Assembly (NCBI RefSeq): GCF_000224145.3
Contig: NC_020172.2
Coordinates: 5,825,056-5,889,055 of the forward strand
Source of the DNA: Ciona intestinalis
Taxonomy: Eukaryota; Chordata; Ascidiacea; Phlebobranchia; Cionidae
DNA length: 64,000 nt
Direction of reading: 5' to 3'
In this document: positions 10,950-23,600 of the stretch, piece after piece
Layout: each line of letters begins with the position of its first letter
How positions within the stretch are numbered: position 1 is the stretch's first letter
Notes under the pieces: model-generated
What the model was told of the DNA's origin: nothing
Seen by the model: only the letters and a program-made list of their open reading frames with translations
Databases searched by the model: none
Program-made: the position numbers and the translations under genes

Positions 10950-13902
10950 TTATTTCGTTGTTTGATTTCTATCTTTGATGAGTAACAATGGAAACATTCC
11001 GATAATACATCCGATGACAATGCCCATTGCTTTACCCTGTGTGATGTCATATTTATATAAAATAAATTTTAAACAATAATAAAATCAATTACCCACAAAG
11101 TTACATACGTGGTAACTCGTAAGCAGACACGAGGTGTATGAAACAGAACACCTGTGGTATAACGACTGTCATCGCCCGCCATGCGAGGATAAATAAGTTA
11201 CATACGTGGTAACTCGCAAGCAGACACAAGGTGTATGAAACAGAACACCCGTGTTATAACGACTGCCGTTGTTCCATCATTGCCCGCCATGCGAGGATAA
11301 ATAACCCTGACATTTATTAACACAATATGATGCTCTTGTCCCAATGGGTTTGTTAATATTGATGTGAAATTACTTCTGTCTGATGGGAATTTAAGTTTCA
11401 CATTGATTGTGAAATAATTAAGTTTATTTATGGAGGGTGGGGAATGACAAGCTATTGGTGGCCATGTAACCTGGGTGTTTTGTTTAACACTTTGTGCCTA
11501 ATTTATGTGAAACAAATCTAACTTATTGGTTGTAATGTTTACTGATTAATCCAGTGCAAAAAATTTCAAGGTTGGCCTGCCCACCCTGCCACCCCAGGTT
11601 TGGCGCCTAAACACTTGTATTGTACAATTTGTACGCCTATTGTTTGAGCTAAAACCATAAACGCCAAACTTTTTAAACACAGTGGAGGCAGGGTACTGAA
11701 ACACCCATTCCACCAGCCCAGGTTTAGTGCCTTTATTATTACGACAAGAAACTTACAAAGTTTGAAACAATTCTCGTTGCTGATAGTTCTAGTTGTGCTG
11801 GTGTAAGATCGGGGGTCGGGAGTCCAAGTTTGCAACATAATAGCTCAACGTAACCTGCCAACCTGTAAGATGTATAAAATAAATAAATAAAAATATATAC
11901 TGTACAGTCGATAATATTGCCATGAGCAGGATTAATTTAAAGTTGATTTTTTGGACAAAACATGGCCTCAGTTTAAAAGCTTATTCTAACCTGCTAACAT
12001 TTGATGGGGTTGGTTAAAGTTGTTTTATACAACCAAGGTAATGTGGGGGGGGGTGAAAGTACATACTTGATATTATAGCTATTAGAAGAACTGCATTTAA
12101 AGTTGATTAAAAGTTCTTATATCAAAAAAACTTTTGCACCAACTAAATTTCGGAAAAAAGAAGATATTGTTTTATTTATTTATTCGAATACGATAGAAAG
12201 ATAACTTGTATTTCAGTCGCTGTTTTTATTAAAAATTTAAACAAATTAATCACCCAATTCCTGCAAGATCTGAGATGAGATTTCCCAAAGCTGCAGCTGA
12301 AAAGTAAAGAAATCATTAATTATGAATATCAAGGTTACAATTATCAAGTATAGACTCATTATACTATAGCAGATGTTTCACCAAGTCTACTCAGTATTGT
12401 ACAAGCACTGATAATGCCAACAGTGAAACATGTGTAGTAACAAAATACCTGTGTTATAACGACTGTCGTTGCCCCGCCATGCGAGGATAAATAAGTTACA
12501 TACGTGGTAACTGGTAAGCGGGCACGAGGTGTATGAAACAGAACATCCGTGTTATAACAATCAATAAGTACATACATAACTACATTACCAGCCATGGTTG
12601 TAATTCCCAACGTGGCGCCAATCTTTACATCGATGTACTCTCCCTATTCATAGAAACAACATTAATAATTGATGACATAAGCGTCGTACAAAGCACTTAC
12701 AGCTAATATCATGATGGCGTTATCGAGGAACCCGAAGCCAATGAATGGTGCGCAGTGGTACGTGAATACTGGGGAAGAAATGTAAATTTAAACACATTTT
12801 ATATGCGTACTGTTGCTGCAAGGCCTATTATAGGACATTAAAAGATCATCTGGCAATTTGGTTACGGGTTTGTTCATGGCCCACCATTTCGTGCATATAT
12901 GTGAATACGGGGGAAGAAATGGTGGTTTAAACATCTGTTTAATACTTGATACCTAAATGATTTGTTTTGATTCTTTGAACTTGATGACGAAAATCGCAAT
13001 TAACATAAGAATTAATAAGATAACAAAAATGAGATAACAAACACAAATTTCCTAATAAGTCTTACCGCAAACATTTTGGCACATACATTCATTTTGAATT
13101 TTGAGTTGACACAATTCATTTTGAATGCTTAGGTTTAAAAACTAAAACCATCCTTTGTGATGTCGAAGTTAAAAAGTGTTTTAATTGAAAGAAAAATCGC
13201 ATAAAGATATAAAATAACTCACATAGGTTTAGCTGGGACCTTGTTATTGTAGCTTTGGTGTTCTCTGTAATGTATTCATAAAAGTTTTAAATATTTTCAA
13301 ATGATTAACAATTGGATCAAATAATAAAAAACTCCAACCCAGTGGTCACTAATGGGTTGTCTAAATCGCCAGCAATACAGGAAAACATTGTCCATAAATT
13401 ACATACGTGGTAACTTGTAAGCGGGCATAAGGTGTATGCAACAGAACACTCATGTTATAATGACTGTCGTTGCCCCGTCATGCGAGGATAAATAAGTTAC
13501 ATACTTGGTAACTCATAAGCGGGCACGGGGTGTATGAAACAAAACACCCGTGTTATAAAAAATGTTGTTTTTTGGCCACATGTTCATTTCCTCCTATATT
13601 ATCCTCACACTGGTTGAAACTTTACCTCCATTTGATTCTTGGTATTTATTTAACTCGTTGAACAAATTCTCGCGATCTTTTTTATTCAATATTTTCACAA
13701 ACTTTGACGTTTGCGCCGGATCGTACACAGGTGTGGCTTTTAACCGGAACCTTGAGGTTATGAAACTTTGCTTCTTGTTTTCTTCTCTATTTTGTGAAAA
13801 CCGACATTTCGTTGCAAAAATTAAGCATTTTGAATCAGTTTGTTTAAAAGTTTGGAAGCATTTCGTCAAAAATTGTTTTTGAAAAAAAACTTTTGAATTC
13901 AT
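10950..13902 (-). CDS. TMEM65: TMEM65, mitochondrial inner-membrane protein (6 exons)
   Basis: Exons in order of transcription: 13902-13626, 12768-12701, 12643-12589, 12296-12254, 11862-11757, 11036-10950. Every join keeps phase and the product is 211 residues. Exon 1 encodes a basic, hydroxylated, acid-poor start (MNSKVFFQKQFLTK) that suits a mitochondrial presequence, then a helix ending NKKDRENLFNELNKYQE. Later exons give PFIGFGFLDNAIMILAG, GATLGITTMAAALGNLISD, LAGIGLAGYVELL and finally GKAMGIVIGCIIGMFPLLL before a short polar tail. These glycine-rich membrane segments and the intervening LGLPTPDLTPAQLE are diagnostic of TMEM65. The human protein is about 240 residues and has been linked to mitochondrial ion handling and to intercalated discs. 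Copies of the 98-bp repeat occupy three introns (11095-11305, 12430-12560, 13395-13559). Confidence 0.93.
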
Positions 13903-14169
13903 AGTTCATTGTGTTGACTATGGTTTCTGTGAAATAAAGGAACATAATTTGATTAGTTCTGTTGTTTAATGTTTGTAACTTAATATTTTAATACAAGCAA
14001 TTGTATAAGTTCATTAAGTTGTATTGTTATATTTATTTAAAAGTAAGAATAATTATCAAATATTTTATCCGAAGACCTAGTTAAAAAATTGACTATTTTT
14101 TCTTACAAAATGGGATCATAGCGACCTCCAACCCCCCTTATAGCACAACTGGCTACCAAGTACGCCCAT

Positions 14170-15033
14170 CTACACCACATGTTGTGGGTCCCACGCATAT
14201 TTCGTGTTTGTCCCAACTTTTCCAATAATTTCTAAATCTTCGTCGGAAATTTCAAAGTCGAATATTTTTGCGTTTTCTTCGATATGAGATTTCTGTGTTG
14301 ACTTTGGGATGACGGAACACCCGTGTTGTAACGACCATTTCAACAACACTTGCGCGACAGTTTTCCTGTACTTTTCTGCTATTTCTATGAATCTGGGATC
14401 ATCTACAAGTCTCGCTTGACCGAGCGAGGAATACGACTGAAAATGAATCCCGTTGTCCTTACAGAACTTTATGACATCATAATCAACATAGTCCGGGTGA
14501 AACTCGTTCTGCAAAACAGCAGGAACAACCGTCCAATACTCGGACATTTCAACCAAATGTTTTAACAAATAATTCGAAATTCCAATGGATTTAATTTTCC
14601 CCGATTTCAGATAAATTTCTTCGATTCTTTTCCACACCCCCCTCCTGCAACAAACATTTACACCGTCCCCTCCCTTCACCCCCTGCCTACCTGGCCAATG
14701 GATTAGATACAAATCAACATAATCCAACCCCATCTTCTTCAGTGATGCCTCCACAGCTCCTTCCACCATCTCCTCGCTTAAATCCTTCGGACCAAGTTTA
14801 GTCGTCACGAAAACGTCTTCACGTTTCAACCCATATTTCTCCAACAACTCAGGCAAACAGCTTGTAATAAGATGCTCGTTCTTATAAACAGCTGCGGTGT
14901 CAATTAAACGATATCCACACCCAAGCGCAGAGTCCAGAGTTTGGTGAAAAATGTCTTCTGATTTTATTTGAAATGTTCCCAAACCAACCATTGGCATTTT
15001 AACTCCATTGTTTAAAGTTACAACAGATTCCAT
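14170..15033 (-). CDS. Aldo-keto reductase
   Basis: A 287-residue single-exon enzyme of the aldo-keto reductase superfamily, which reduces carbonyls with NAD(P)H in a TIM barrel. The catalytic tetrad can be placed at Asp45, Tyr50 (DTAAVYKNE), Lys79 (VTTKLGP) and His112 (LIHWPG). The ISNY motif after GKIKSIG and the C-terminal VIPKSTQKSHIEEN match the family's substrate- and cofactor-binding segments. The length is slightly short: the long C-terminal loop of AKR1 enzymes is reduced, and the protein ends DPQHVV. This pattern resembles the short prostaglandin F synthase/2,5-diketogluconate reductase-like AKRs, so the substrate cannot be named. It follows TMEM65 on the same strand but upstream of it by about 270 bp. 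The lack of introns is notable beside its neighbours and may reflect retroposition or simple intron loss. Confidence 0.9.
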   Translation of the reverse strand: MESVVTLNNGVKMPMVGLGTFQIKSEDIFHQTLDSALGCGYRLIDTAAVYKNEHLITSCLPELLEKYGLKREDVFVTTKLGPKDLSEEMVEGAVEASLKKMGLDYVDLYLIHWPGRQGVKGGDGVNVCCRRGVWKRIEEIYLKSGKIKSIGISNYLLKHLVEMSEYWTVVPAVLQNEFHPDYVDYDVIKFCKDNGIHFQSYSSLGQARLVDDPRFIEIAEKYRKTVAQVLLKWSLQHGCSVIPKSTQKSHIEENAKIFDFEISDEDLEIIGKVGTNTKYAWDPQHVV

Positions 15034-16526
15034 TGTCTAGAAAACCACTACATTCAATTACTTATAAACTTAATTAGGAATGAATGTCATTTAACCTAAC
15101 TTATCTATTCTATGAGTCAGGTCCTGTGGCGTGGAAAGACATGTCACTTAAGCATTATATTAACAATCTAGGAAAAGAATTTTGTATTACAATCAATATA
15201 AAATTAACACATCTTATAACCTACACACACAAGATGGTAGGCATAAAACACAACAGCGTTAAATAACATTGAAAGTTATATATTACGTAACATTGAGTTT
15301 CCTAAAACACAGAACGTATATATTTATTTATATTATGTAGTTATTATATTTCTATATAAATATATATAATATGAATATGCTTAGTATCCATATAACCCAA
15401 CACACCCCAACCCTTGCCCATGTACGAATACATTGATATTATTGCATTATCGACTTGAACAAGCAACGAAAATCTTTCTTATAACTAATATCGATCGAGT
15501 TTAAAGATTTCTGTTTATGACGTCTTAATGCGATAACTGTGTAAAGCGCCTTACAATTTATTGTTTACATTATATTTCGAAGGTGACATATCTTCTGTTT
15601 ACATTTTGCACCTTATCTGTGTCGTAACAATGCTTTGATCGAGAATTTCTTCCTCTGTGACGTCACTATCTTGTTTTAAGTACCAGAACGATGATCTGGA
15701 ATTGAATTAAACAATTATTGATTGATTTTTGAATAAAATTAATATTTATTGCAGTGTAAGGATGTTAATTAATGCGAGTTCAAATATTGTTACTGTGGGA
15801 CAGGAGTGAACACAGAGTACCATAGCTTAAAAATAAATTTAAGTGGAGATCGGAAATGGCGACCGTCACAACCTTGTTTGCAAATACTTTTGGTTTGTCA
15901 CGGTTGACTGATATTTAGTTATTTCATCGTTGGGGAATTCCGGAAACTGATTCGATAATTCATTTATTTTTTGAACTTGGGTAATTTTTTTGTTTATTTT
16001 TGGGGTAGGAACTTGATTGACTTATCCGTGGCAGAGTCATGGCTCTAATCCGTGGTTGCCACTCCCATGCCTAAAGTCGAGCTGCAAAAGCTATTGCAGT
16101 GTGTGAAAAGTCTTATGAACTTAATTAAGACATGTTTAATATTCATCCGTAATGTTTGAATAATTTGTTTCAGTTTCTATAAGTAAGATATAGAATAACT
16201 TTGATCTTTTTATACTTCCTACTCCCCATCGCGTGTTTTTAATCTTTACTATTTCTATTTAAAAACGTGTTATTAAATCCAATGAGAGAAAGGTTTTTAT
16301 TTATAAAATTATCGGGGAGTTTTTAAATAAATGATTTAAAAATAACGTTTTTAAAATTATTCTTAATTAAAATAATATAATAATCTGGTTGGTCATTTTA
16401 AATATCAATCCCCATTTTACAGTTTGGTATGCAGTATTGTTAAACCCCCACGATTCTCACGTGAGCATTGAAGCAAAGTTGTCGCGTCTTTTTGAAATAT
16501 TTTATTTGGTTTAATTTAACGCAAAA
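15034..16526. other. Divergent intergenic region between the aldo-keto reductase and EIF3I
   Basis: AT-rich with no gene seen. The segment 16015-16120 is a single copy of a repeat tandemly duplicated at 26955-27200 (GGTTGCCACTCCCATGCC). A palindromic TCACGTGA E-box near 16458, about 70 bp before the EIF3I start codon, is a plausible proximal promoter element. Confidence 0.45.
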
Positions 16527-19500
16527 ATGGTAAGTTTTATAGTTTTTATGACACTTTAATCATTTTGTAGTTATGGTGTATTTTTGTTGAATAGAAAATC
16601 GTCTAAAACGGCAAAATATGGAAATATATTTGAGACAAAAAAAAAGTTCTTATTTTATTTTCAGTAGGTAATTTATAAACAAGCAATTTGTTACCCAAAA
16701 GTTAGAATAATGGGTAACCCTTTACCCCCAATACCTCACTGTGGGACAATGTGAATAGGCTACCCCATAATATACTAAGCAACCCCCTATATCCCACAGA
16801 GACCGTTAATGTTACAAGGCCATGAGCGAGCGATCACTCAGATTCGATACAACAGGGAAGGCGACTTGTTGTTTACTGTAGCTAAAGATGCCACACCCAA
16901 CGTATGGTACACTATTAATGGGGAAAGGTTAGTTGCTTGCTATACATTTTGGTGCTAGTGAAGAGTCTTCCCCCCCCCCACCTTATTTGCTAACCCATAT
17001 AACCACTAACTACAAACCCCTATCACCACCAACCCCCTAACCATCAACACCTAACCCCCTAATCTAGGCGTTAGTGGTTAGCAAATAAGGTGGGGGGGGG
17101 GAGATTCTTCACTAGCACCTAAATTTTCAGGTTGAAAAAAAATAACTTCTACCAATATATTTGGATTTTGGGTGAAATCTGCATATTGCATGTGATAGTG
17201 TAATATGATGGGCATAGGAAAATCAATTTGATTTTTGCCTTTTGCACAAAATCTAGAGTGACATTGTTTTCTTCGGCATAACTTAATGAATATCGTCATT
17301 ATGATACGTCAAACGTCACACACACGTGGTGATGCAACTTTGGATGCACATTACAGAATAATTAGGTATTCTAGGATATCCTAGAATACTTTATTTTGTT
17401 TATTGTGCCTTTCCTAAACTAATTCATTCCGCAGAGTCCCTCCAATCATTCATTAAGTTTATTGTAAATAAACCGAGCTTTAAAAAAGGTTGTACCTTAT
17501 CGTCTGATAACCTTAGGCACGTATATGCAACCCAAGGTATATAGCTTATGCAGTCACCTTGTTAACATAGTTATTTCCACCCTAGATTAGGTACATACGA
17601 CGGCCACAGAGGAACTGTCTGGTCGGTTGACGTGAACTGGGATTCAACGAAAGTTTTAACGGGAGCGGCCGATTTGTCGTGTAAATTGTGGGATTGCGAA
17701 ACAGGTGTGATGTCATAATAACAACCTTGTAATTCTGACTCAGTAGGCCAATCTGATTAATCATCATTAAAAAATATCTCTGTGTCCTTTAATGCTTGCA
17801 AAAAAGATTTCTTATTTTGTGCAGTTGTATTAGTCGTAAAATCAATCAGCCACCCGTGTTAAACACCCGTGTTATAATGACTGTCGTTTCCCCTCTATGC
17901 GAGGATAAATAAGTTACATACATGGTAACTTGTAAGCGAGCACGAGGTGTATGATACAGAACGTCCGTGTTGTAATAACTGTCGTTTCCCACCAAACCCC
18001 CACTCATAATGTGTGGTAGTTGGTGGGTAATTGGTGGGTAACTTCATGCATTAACCCTCCTTACCCACCTAGGCAAGGTAATCAACACATGGGACACAAA
18101 ATCTTCGGTCCGTAGTTCCAACTTCAGCTACTGTGGAAACATGATCAACTTCACCACTGATCGACAGATGAAACATGAACCTAAGATATGTATCTATGAC
18201 ATCAGAGAACCAAGTATGATGTCATAATGTTTGTTGTAATAATTCAAGGGTATTGTTTTGTTGACACTTTGTAAAACTAGCTGTTAAAAATACTAAAGTG
18301 TCAAATGTAACTTATATAAACACAGAAATACAAAAACATCTAAAATGCTGCCTATGGTGGCCAGTTGCCACTAACAAGTTAGAGACTAGATTGTGGATGA
18401 AAGTATGAAAGTGTCAAACTAAATTATACAATATGTTACATTAGTCCTCTAGTATATTGTTTTATTGACACTTGGTAAAATTATCTGTCAAAAATACTGC
18501 CAATCGTTGCCACTAACAAGTTCCCTCCAGGTGACAGTGAACCCGCGCTAAGCTTTGTAATCGACACGAAGGAAATGTCGAAACCGATGTGTTCATTGTG
18601 GGGAGCGTTAAACGAGTATCTGATCACTGGGCACGATGATGGGACGATGGCTCATTGGGATCTTAAGGTGGGTGGGGTTGTATTCTGTATGGGTATGGTT
18701 ATATGGTATGCCAGGGGACTTGGGGTTTAGAACAAAGTTGGCTCATTACCCCAACGCCTAAGGTGCTAGTCGTGCTACAACCAATTAGTGATCACTGGGT
18801 TGGAGAAATGTCCGTTAAGTGCCTTTCCCAAAGACACTTACACCAATCAGTATCGAGCGAACCGAGTCTCCATTTATTTTCTTTGCCTGCTAGTAGTCTT
18901 GCAACTTTATCATATATCACTAGACCACAAAATGTTTTATTGTTTAACCACCATACCCACTATGACATCACAGACAGGGGAGTTGCTACACAGCGTACGT
19001 GAACACACAGCGTTGATCAAGGACATGCAGTTAAGCTCCGATCAAATGATGTTGATCACCGCAAGCAAAGATAAAACAGCCAAGTTATTCGACGCCCCTT
19101 CCCTTAATTTGATGAAAACTTACAAAACCGATCGCCCCGTTAACTCAGCTGCCATATCTCCTATAAGGGACCATGTGAGTTGAATAAGTGATGTTTACTT
19201 TATTGATTATATTGCTTAATCTTTTTTACTGTAATCTAATTATTGAGCAAAAATTATCATTTGAACAAAATATCTTTATTGGTCGCAGTGTAGTTTTAAA
19301 GTGTAACGGTCACGCCTTTTATCAAATAAGTGTTCTACTTCGGTTTTATCCATAAGCGTGTTACAATTGTCGTTTTGTTGCTAATTCCTTTCTCTTCATT
19401 GTTTTAGTTATTTTAATCTTTGCCATCGTATTCTAATCAATAAATAACATATATATATATATGGGATGTGCCGAGCCGAGCCCGAACTTAAAAGCTTGTG

Positions 19501-20257
19501 CCCGAGCGTCTACTTTTTTGACGCTCGGCGCTCGGCTGAAATCCTTTCTCCAAGGTTGTGGCTTCTTATACATATTTATACACATAGCATATTAATGCAT
19601 TCTACTTATTTTAGGTACTGTTTCCAAAGACATATATCAATATTATATACAGCATATAAATACACCCTACACCCATTGCCTACTCTATTCATTTAAATAA
19701 ACAATATTTGTATCCCATTTATGTTAAACCCATGTTGGAATATAATATGTTCTAAAATAATTTATATGGTAATGAAAAAAGTTGGTTATAATATATAGTA
19801 TCATAAACCATATTACCAACAGGTTGTGCTTGGCGGTGGGCAGGAGGCAATGGACGTAACGACATCAAACTTGAAAGAAGGAAAGTTCGATGCTCGCTTC
19901 TTCCACCTAGTGTTCGAGGAGGAGTTCGGGAGGGTCAAGGGTCATTTTGGACCAATCAACAGTCTCGCATTTCACCCCAACGGAAACAGGTGATGTTATG
20001 ATTGATGATGTCATAATTGGTGATGTTATGATTGATGATGTCATAATTGGTGATGTTATGATTGATGATGTCATAATTGGTGATGTTATAATTGATGATG
20101 TCATTATTGGTGATGTCATAATTAAATGGTGTAACAGTATTATGATTGTGATGTAACACTTATTCTATCACCTAGTTACTCGAGTGGGGGGGAAGATGGT
20201 TTTGTTCGCGTTCATCAATTCGATGAGTCATACTTCGACTTTCAGTTCGAATGCTGA
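16527..20257 (+). CDS. EIF3I: Eukaryotic translation initiation factor 3 subunit I (8 exons)
   Basis: Exons 16527-16529, 16800-16927, 17586-17704, 18073-18213, 18531-18667, 18974-19174, 19823-19989 and 20176-20257 join in phase to give 325 residues, the length I recall for human eIF3i. Exon 1 contributes only the ATG. The protein starts [18 protein letters not shown] and is a seven-bladed WD40 propeller; readable blades include [50 protein letters not shown] and [27 protein letters not shown] and [17 protein letters not shown] near the end are specific to eIF3i. The subunit binds eIF3b/eIF3g in the 43S preinitiation complex in the cytoplasm. Introns 3 and 4 begin with a TGATGTCATAAT donor and intron 5 ends ATGACATCACAG. 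AATAAA near 20350 is a likely poly(A) signal. Confidence 0.96.
17855..17985 (-). repeat. 98-bp repeat copy in an EIF3I intron
   Basis: One unit plus part of the next, with the landmarks ATGCGAGGATAAATAA and CGAGGTGTATGATACAGA, inside intron 3. Confidence 0.75.
19990..20140 (+). repeat. 30-bp tandem array starting at an EIF3I 5' splice site
   Basis: About five units of GTGATGTTATGATTGATGAT followed by GTCATAATTG. The first unit begins exactly at the GT of the donor of intron 7 and the array fills most of that 186-bp intron. Confidence 0.9.
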
Positions 20258-20449
20258 CTCAACATTTTTTGAGATTTTTTTTCTTCGGAATTTTAAGTTC
20301 TTTGTATAAAGTACTTTGTGATGTCACAATGGTTGTTTGTGAATGATGGAATAAAACAATGGAGACACCGGGCATGTATGACATCATAATCACCAACAGA
20401 GAATTTTATTCCGAGTACAATTAGATATAACAAGAGTTATCATAGGCGG

Positions 20450-20580
20450 CAAACCTGGGGTGGCAGGGTGGGCAGGCGTACCCTCGAATTTTACATTTAT
20501 CAAAACGCTAAAAGTTTGAGTAAAATTTTTGTGTCTAACTATCCCTGCCTCCCCTGTGTTCATAAGTTTGCCCCCTATAG
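20450..20580 (-). repeat. Dispersed repeat family C copy
   Basis: Carries AACCTGGGGTGGCAGGGTGG at one end and ACTATCCCTGCCTCCCCTGT at the other, with a variable AT-rich middle. Related copies lie at 38385-38520 and 51588-51726, and fragments near 11560-11735, 27430-27470 and 57595-57660. Confidence 0.7.
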
Positions 20581-20627
20581 TTATTACGTCACAAGCGGGA
20601 CAATCCTTTACATTTATGACATCACAA

Positions 20628-23600
20628 TCACTGAATAAGAGCTTCTTTCTCCACTTCGTTAACTCGATGGCCCTTATGGCGCTGACGACACGACATAATC
20701 ACGTTTGCTATTAAGACAATGCACAAGATACCGATGGCTGCGTAAACTGCATAGTTGAGAATGAGGGTTGTGATTGGTCGGTGGTGGGGGCGGGGCGAGG
20801 GGCGTGGTCGGGCTTTGGGGGTGGGAATAAAGTGTTGGATTTGTAGGGGGGGTGGGTTATATGGGCGTGGTGGGTTGTGGGGGGGTGAGGGAGGTTTCAC
20901 ATCAACAAGCGAAGCTGGGCCTGCTACACCTGGAATACATGTGTTGTTGAGTAACTTATTTATCCTCGCATGGCGGGCCAACAACAGTCGTTATTACACG
21001 GGTGTTCTGTTTCATACACCTCGTGCCCGCTTACAAGTTACCACGTTTGTAACTTATTTATCCTCGCATGGCGGACAACTACAGTCGTTATAACACGGGT
21101 GTTCTGTTTCATACACCTCATGCCTGCTTACAAGTTACCACGTATGTAACTTATTTATCCTCGCATGGCGGGGCAACAACAGTCGTTATAACACGGGTGT
21201 TCTGCTTCATACACCTCGTGCCCGCTTACAAGTTATTACGTAAGTAGATTTACATTTTATGTGATGTAATATACACTATGACGTCATAATTCACCACGTA
21301 CATGATTTCCCATCTTGACCGAGCTGTTTATTATTACGACACAAACAAACCGAATTTCCGTCTTCTGTGACGTCACAATCATCCTCGCAACCCATCATTA
21401 TCTACGTCACAAGCAACAAAATTAATAATGACATCACAATGACGCCGTTGGTAAAGCGCTCGAGAATTTATAAGTTTTAAACAGCTACCATTGCGGCGGG
21501 AAGGTGTAGCAACTGTTGTTAAATGAAAAATATAATGTAGGCAAAGATGGGGTAAGATGGTCCATGATATTTTTATTCTCTTTTGTCGTTTCATTTGAAA
21601 AAGAAGCGTTGTTATTTACCTTATCGCAGTGGGTTAATCGGAACTCAGCTTGTGATTGTGCTTGGCGGAGACTTCTTCTACGACGACCACTACACGAAGG
21701 CTAGGGAAAAATAATAATATTAACTTTTTTGTCTCTTTGATTACGGTAGCGAAGATTTAGAAATATTTTAAACGAATAAAAGATATGGTGACAAAGCATC
21801 AGTTGTTGTAACATGCTTATATATAAAAACATATTTACATTTGATTGGAAGACAATAAGCGCGGTCGCTATACATGTAGTAGGATGAGGGGATATCAAAA
21901 CTTTAGTTAATTAATTTTTGTTGCTACGCCGTAACGTAATAGTAGAAATAGCCATTAGATATATTGAGTTTACGAATATAACGGATATTTCTTTCGGATA
22001 TTTCTTTCGCAGTTACATTTGGGGTTTGGGGGAAATTAAAGTTTATTCTATCGCTGCTACCAGGGATAATATACATTTGTGAATGGATCTGATGTGAACA
22101 AAATATAACATATAGTAAGATGGAGAAAGATGGGACGCCTTTTCATTCCATTTTTTGGTTTCATTTGGTAGTAAGCAACATTAAAAAAATTATAAAACCG
22201 TACCCTCACAACGCCCATAAAGGCCGTTGTCACTTGTTTAAAACACGTTCAGGATATTTTGATATTATGCTGCTAAAGGTGTCCCGTCTTCCCCCACCCC
22301 ACTATGTACGTAACAATAAACGGTCACCAATTATTTATATAGCCTTACCGCTGATTGACAGGTCATATCCGATGCCAAGCAAACCTCGTTAGTACAGTGC
22401 AGATACAGAAACTGTTGGCTGACTGTAAGGCTCGCGAATTGCTTTGCCAAAAAGCCGAACTTCAAAATCGTTCCAACACTCTGCGTAACGGTAGTGTCGG
22501 CTTGTGCGCAACCGCCTACGATAAGATCAACTTTGTGCGTTGTGTTAGTTGCGTTGTTGCTTGGTGAGGTGTAACAATTACCCAGCTGTGACATATGGTG
22601 ATTGGGTAAACGTATGTGAGTAACCAAGTAGTCACTAATGGGTTGTCTAAATTGTCAGCCATACCGAAAACAACCACCCACAAAGTTACATACGTGGTAA
22701 CTTGTAAGCAGTCACGAGGTGTATGAAACAAAACACCCGTATTATAACGACTGTCGTTGCCCCGCCATGCAAAAATAAACAAGTTACACCCCTCCTACCT
22801 TAAGCACCACTCCCGCAACATTGGGTGTGGATATTTCCACTTTAATCATATCCCCGTGCTTGAAGCTGCTACCAACGGGTTGTCCCATGGCGTTCGTGAG
22901 GAAAATCTGGGACGCAAAGTTTCCCGTCCCGTTTGCCCCCGCTACGACATCACTGTGGATTTAATGGGTTGGGGTAAGACGGTTCGCTTTGGTGGGGTGA
23001 AAATGGTTCATGTATAAATCATTAGTGAGTTGGGGTAAGATGGTACATCAAAGACAGTACACTCGGGTAAATTGGTTTATGTTGTTGGTATAAGATGGCT
23101 CAGTTACCTTTATTATATATAATGTGGCCGTTAAACCCGGTATAGAAGACGTAGCAATGACGTAGTGACACGTAATAATGACGTGAGGATACGTATTAAT
23201 GACGTAAAAATGACGTAGTTGAACTTACGGTTTGAACACAGACACAAAGTTGGAAGTGCTAACGTTATACTTGGTTGAGTAAGTACAGCCGAACGTAAAC
23301 TCGTACACCGCGTCTCTCGTCACCACGGCGCTTCCTTGTGACGTAGTCAATACCGCGGTGTAATTGTACGTCACGTGGTCGCTAAACACCTGTGTTACGT
23401 CATAAAGACATTATGTTAAATGACGTGTTGTTGGTCTGGTGCTACGAAAACGTAACAGACGGAAACTGACTGCAGCAAATTGTATTGTAAAACACAGAGT
23501 CCGTATATAAACATATACGGACTCTGGTATAACACAATTGATACATATTTCGCCAAAATAGCTTTATCAGCCTCCTATTCGAATAGATGCTACGTATTTC

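Noticed and set aside
19907-20159. Repetitive frames on both strands with T-S-I-I or N-I-T-N periodicity
   Set aside because: They are translations of the 30-bp array in EIF3I intron 7.
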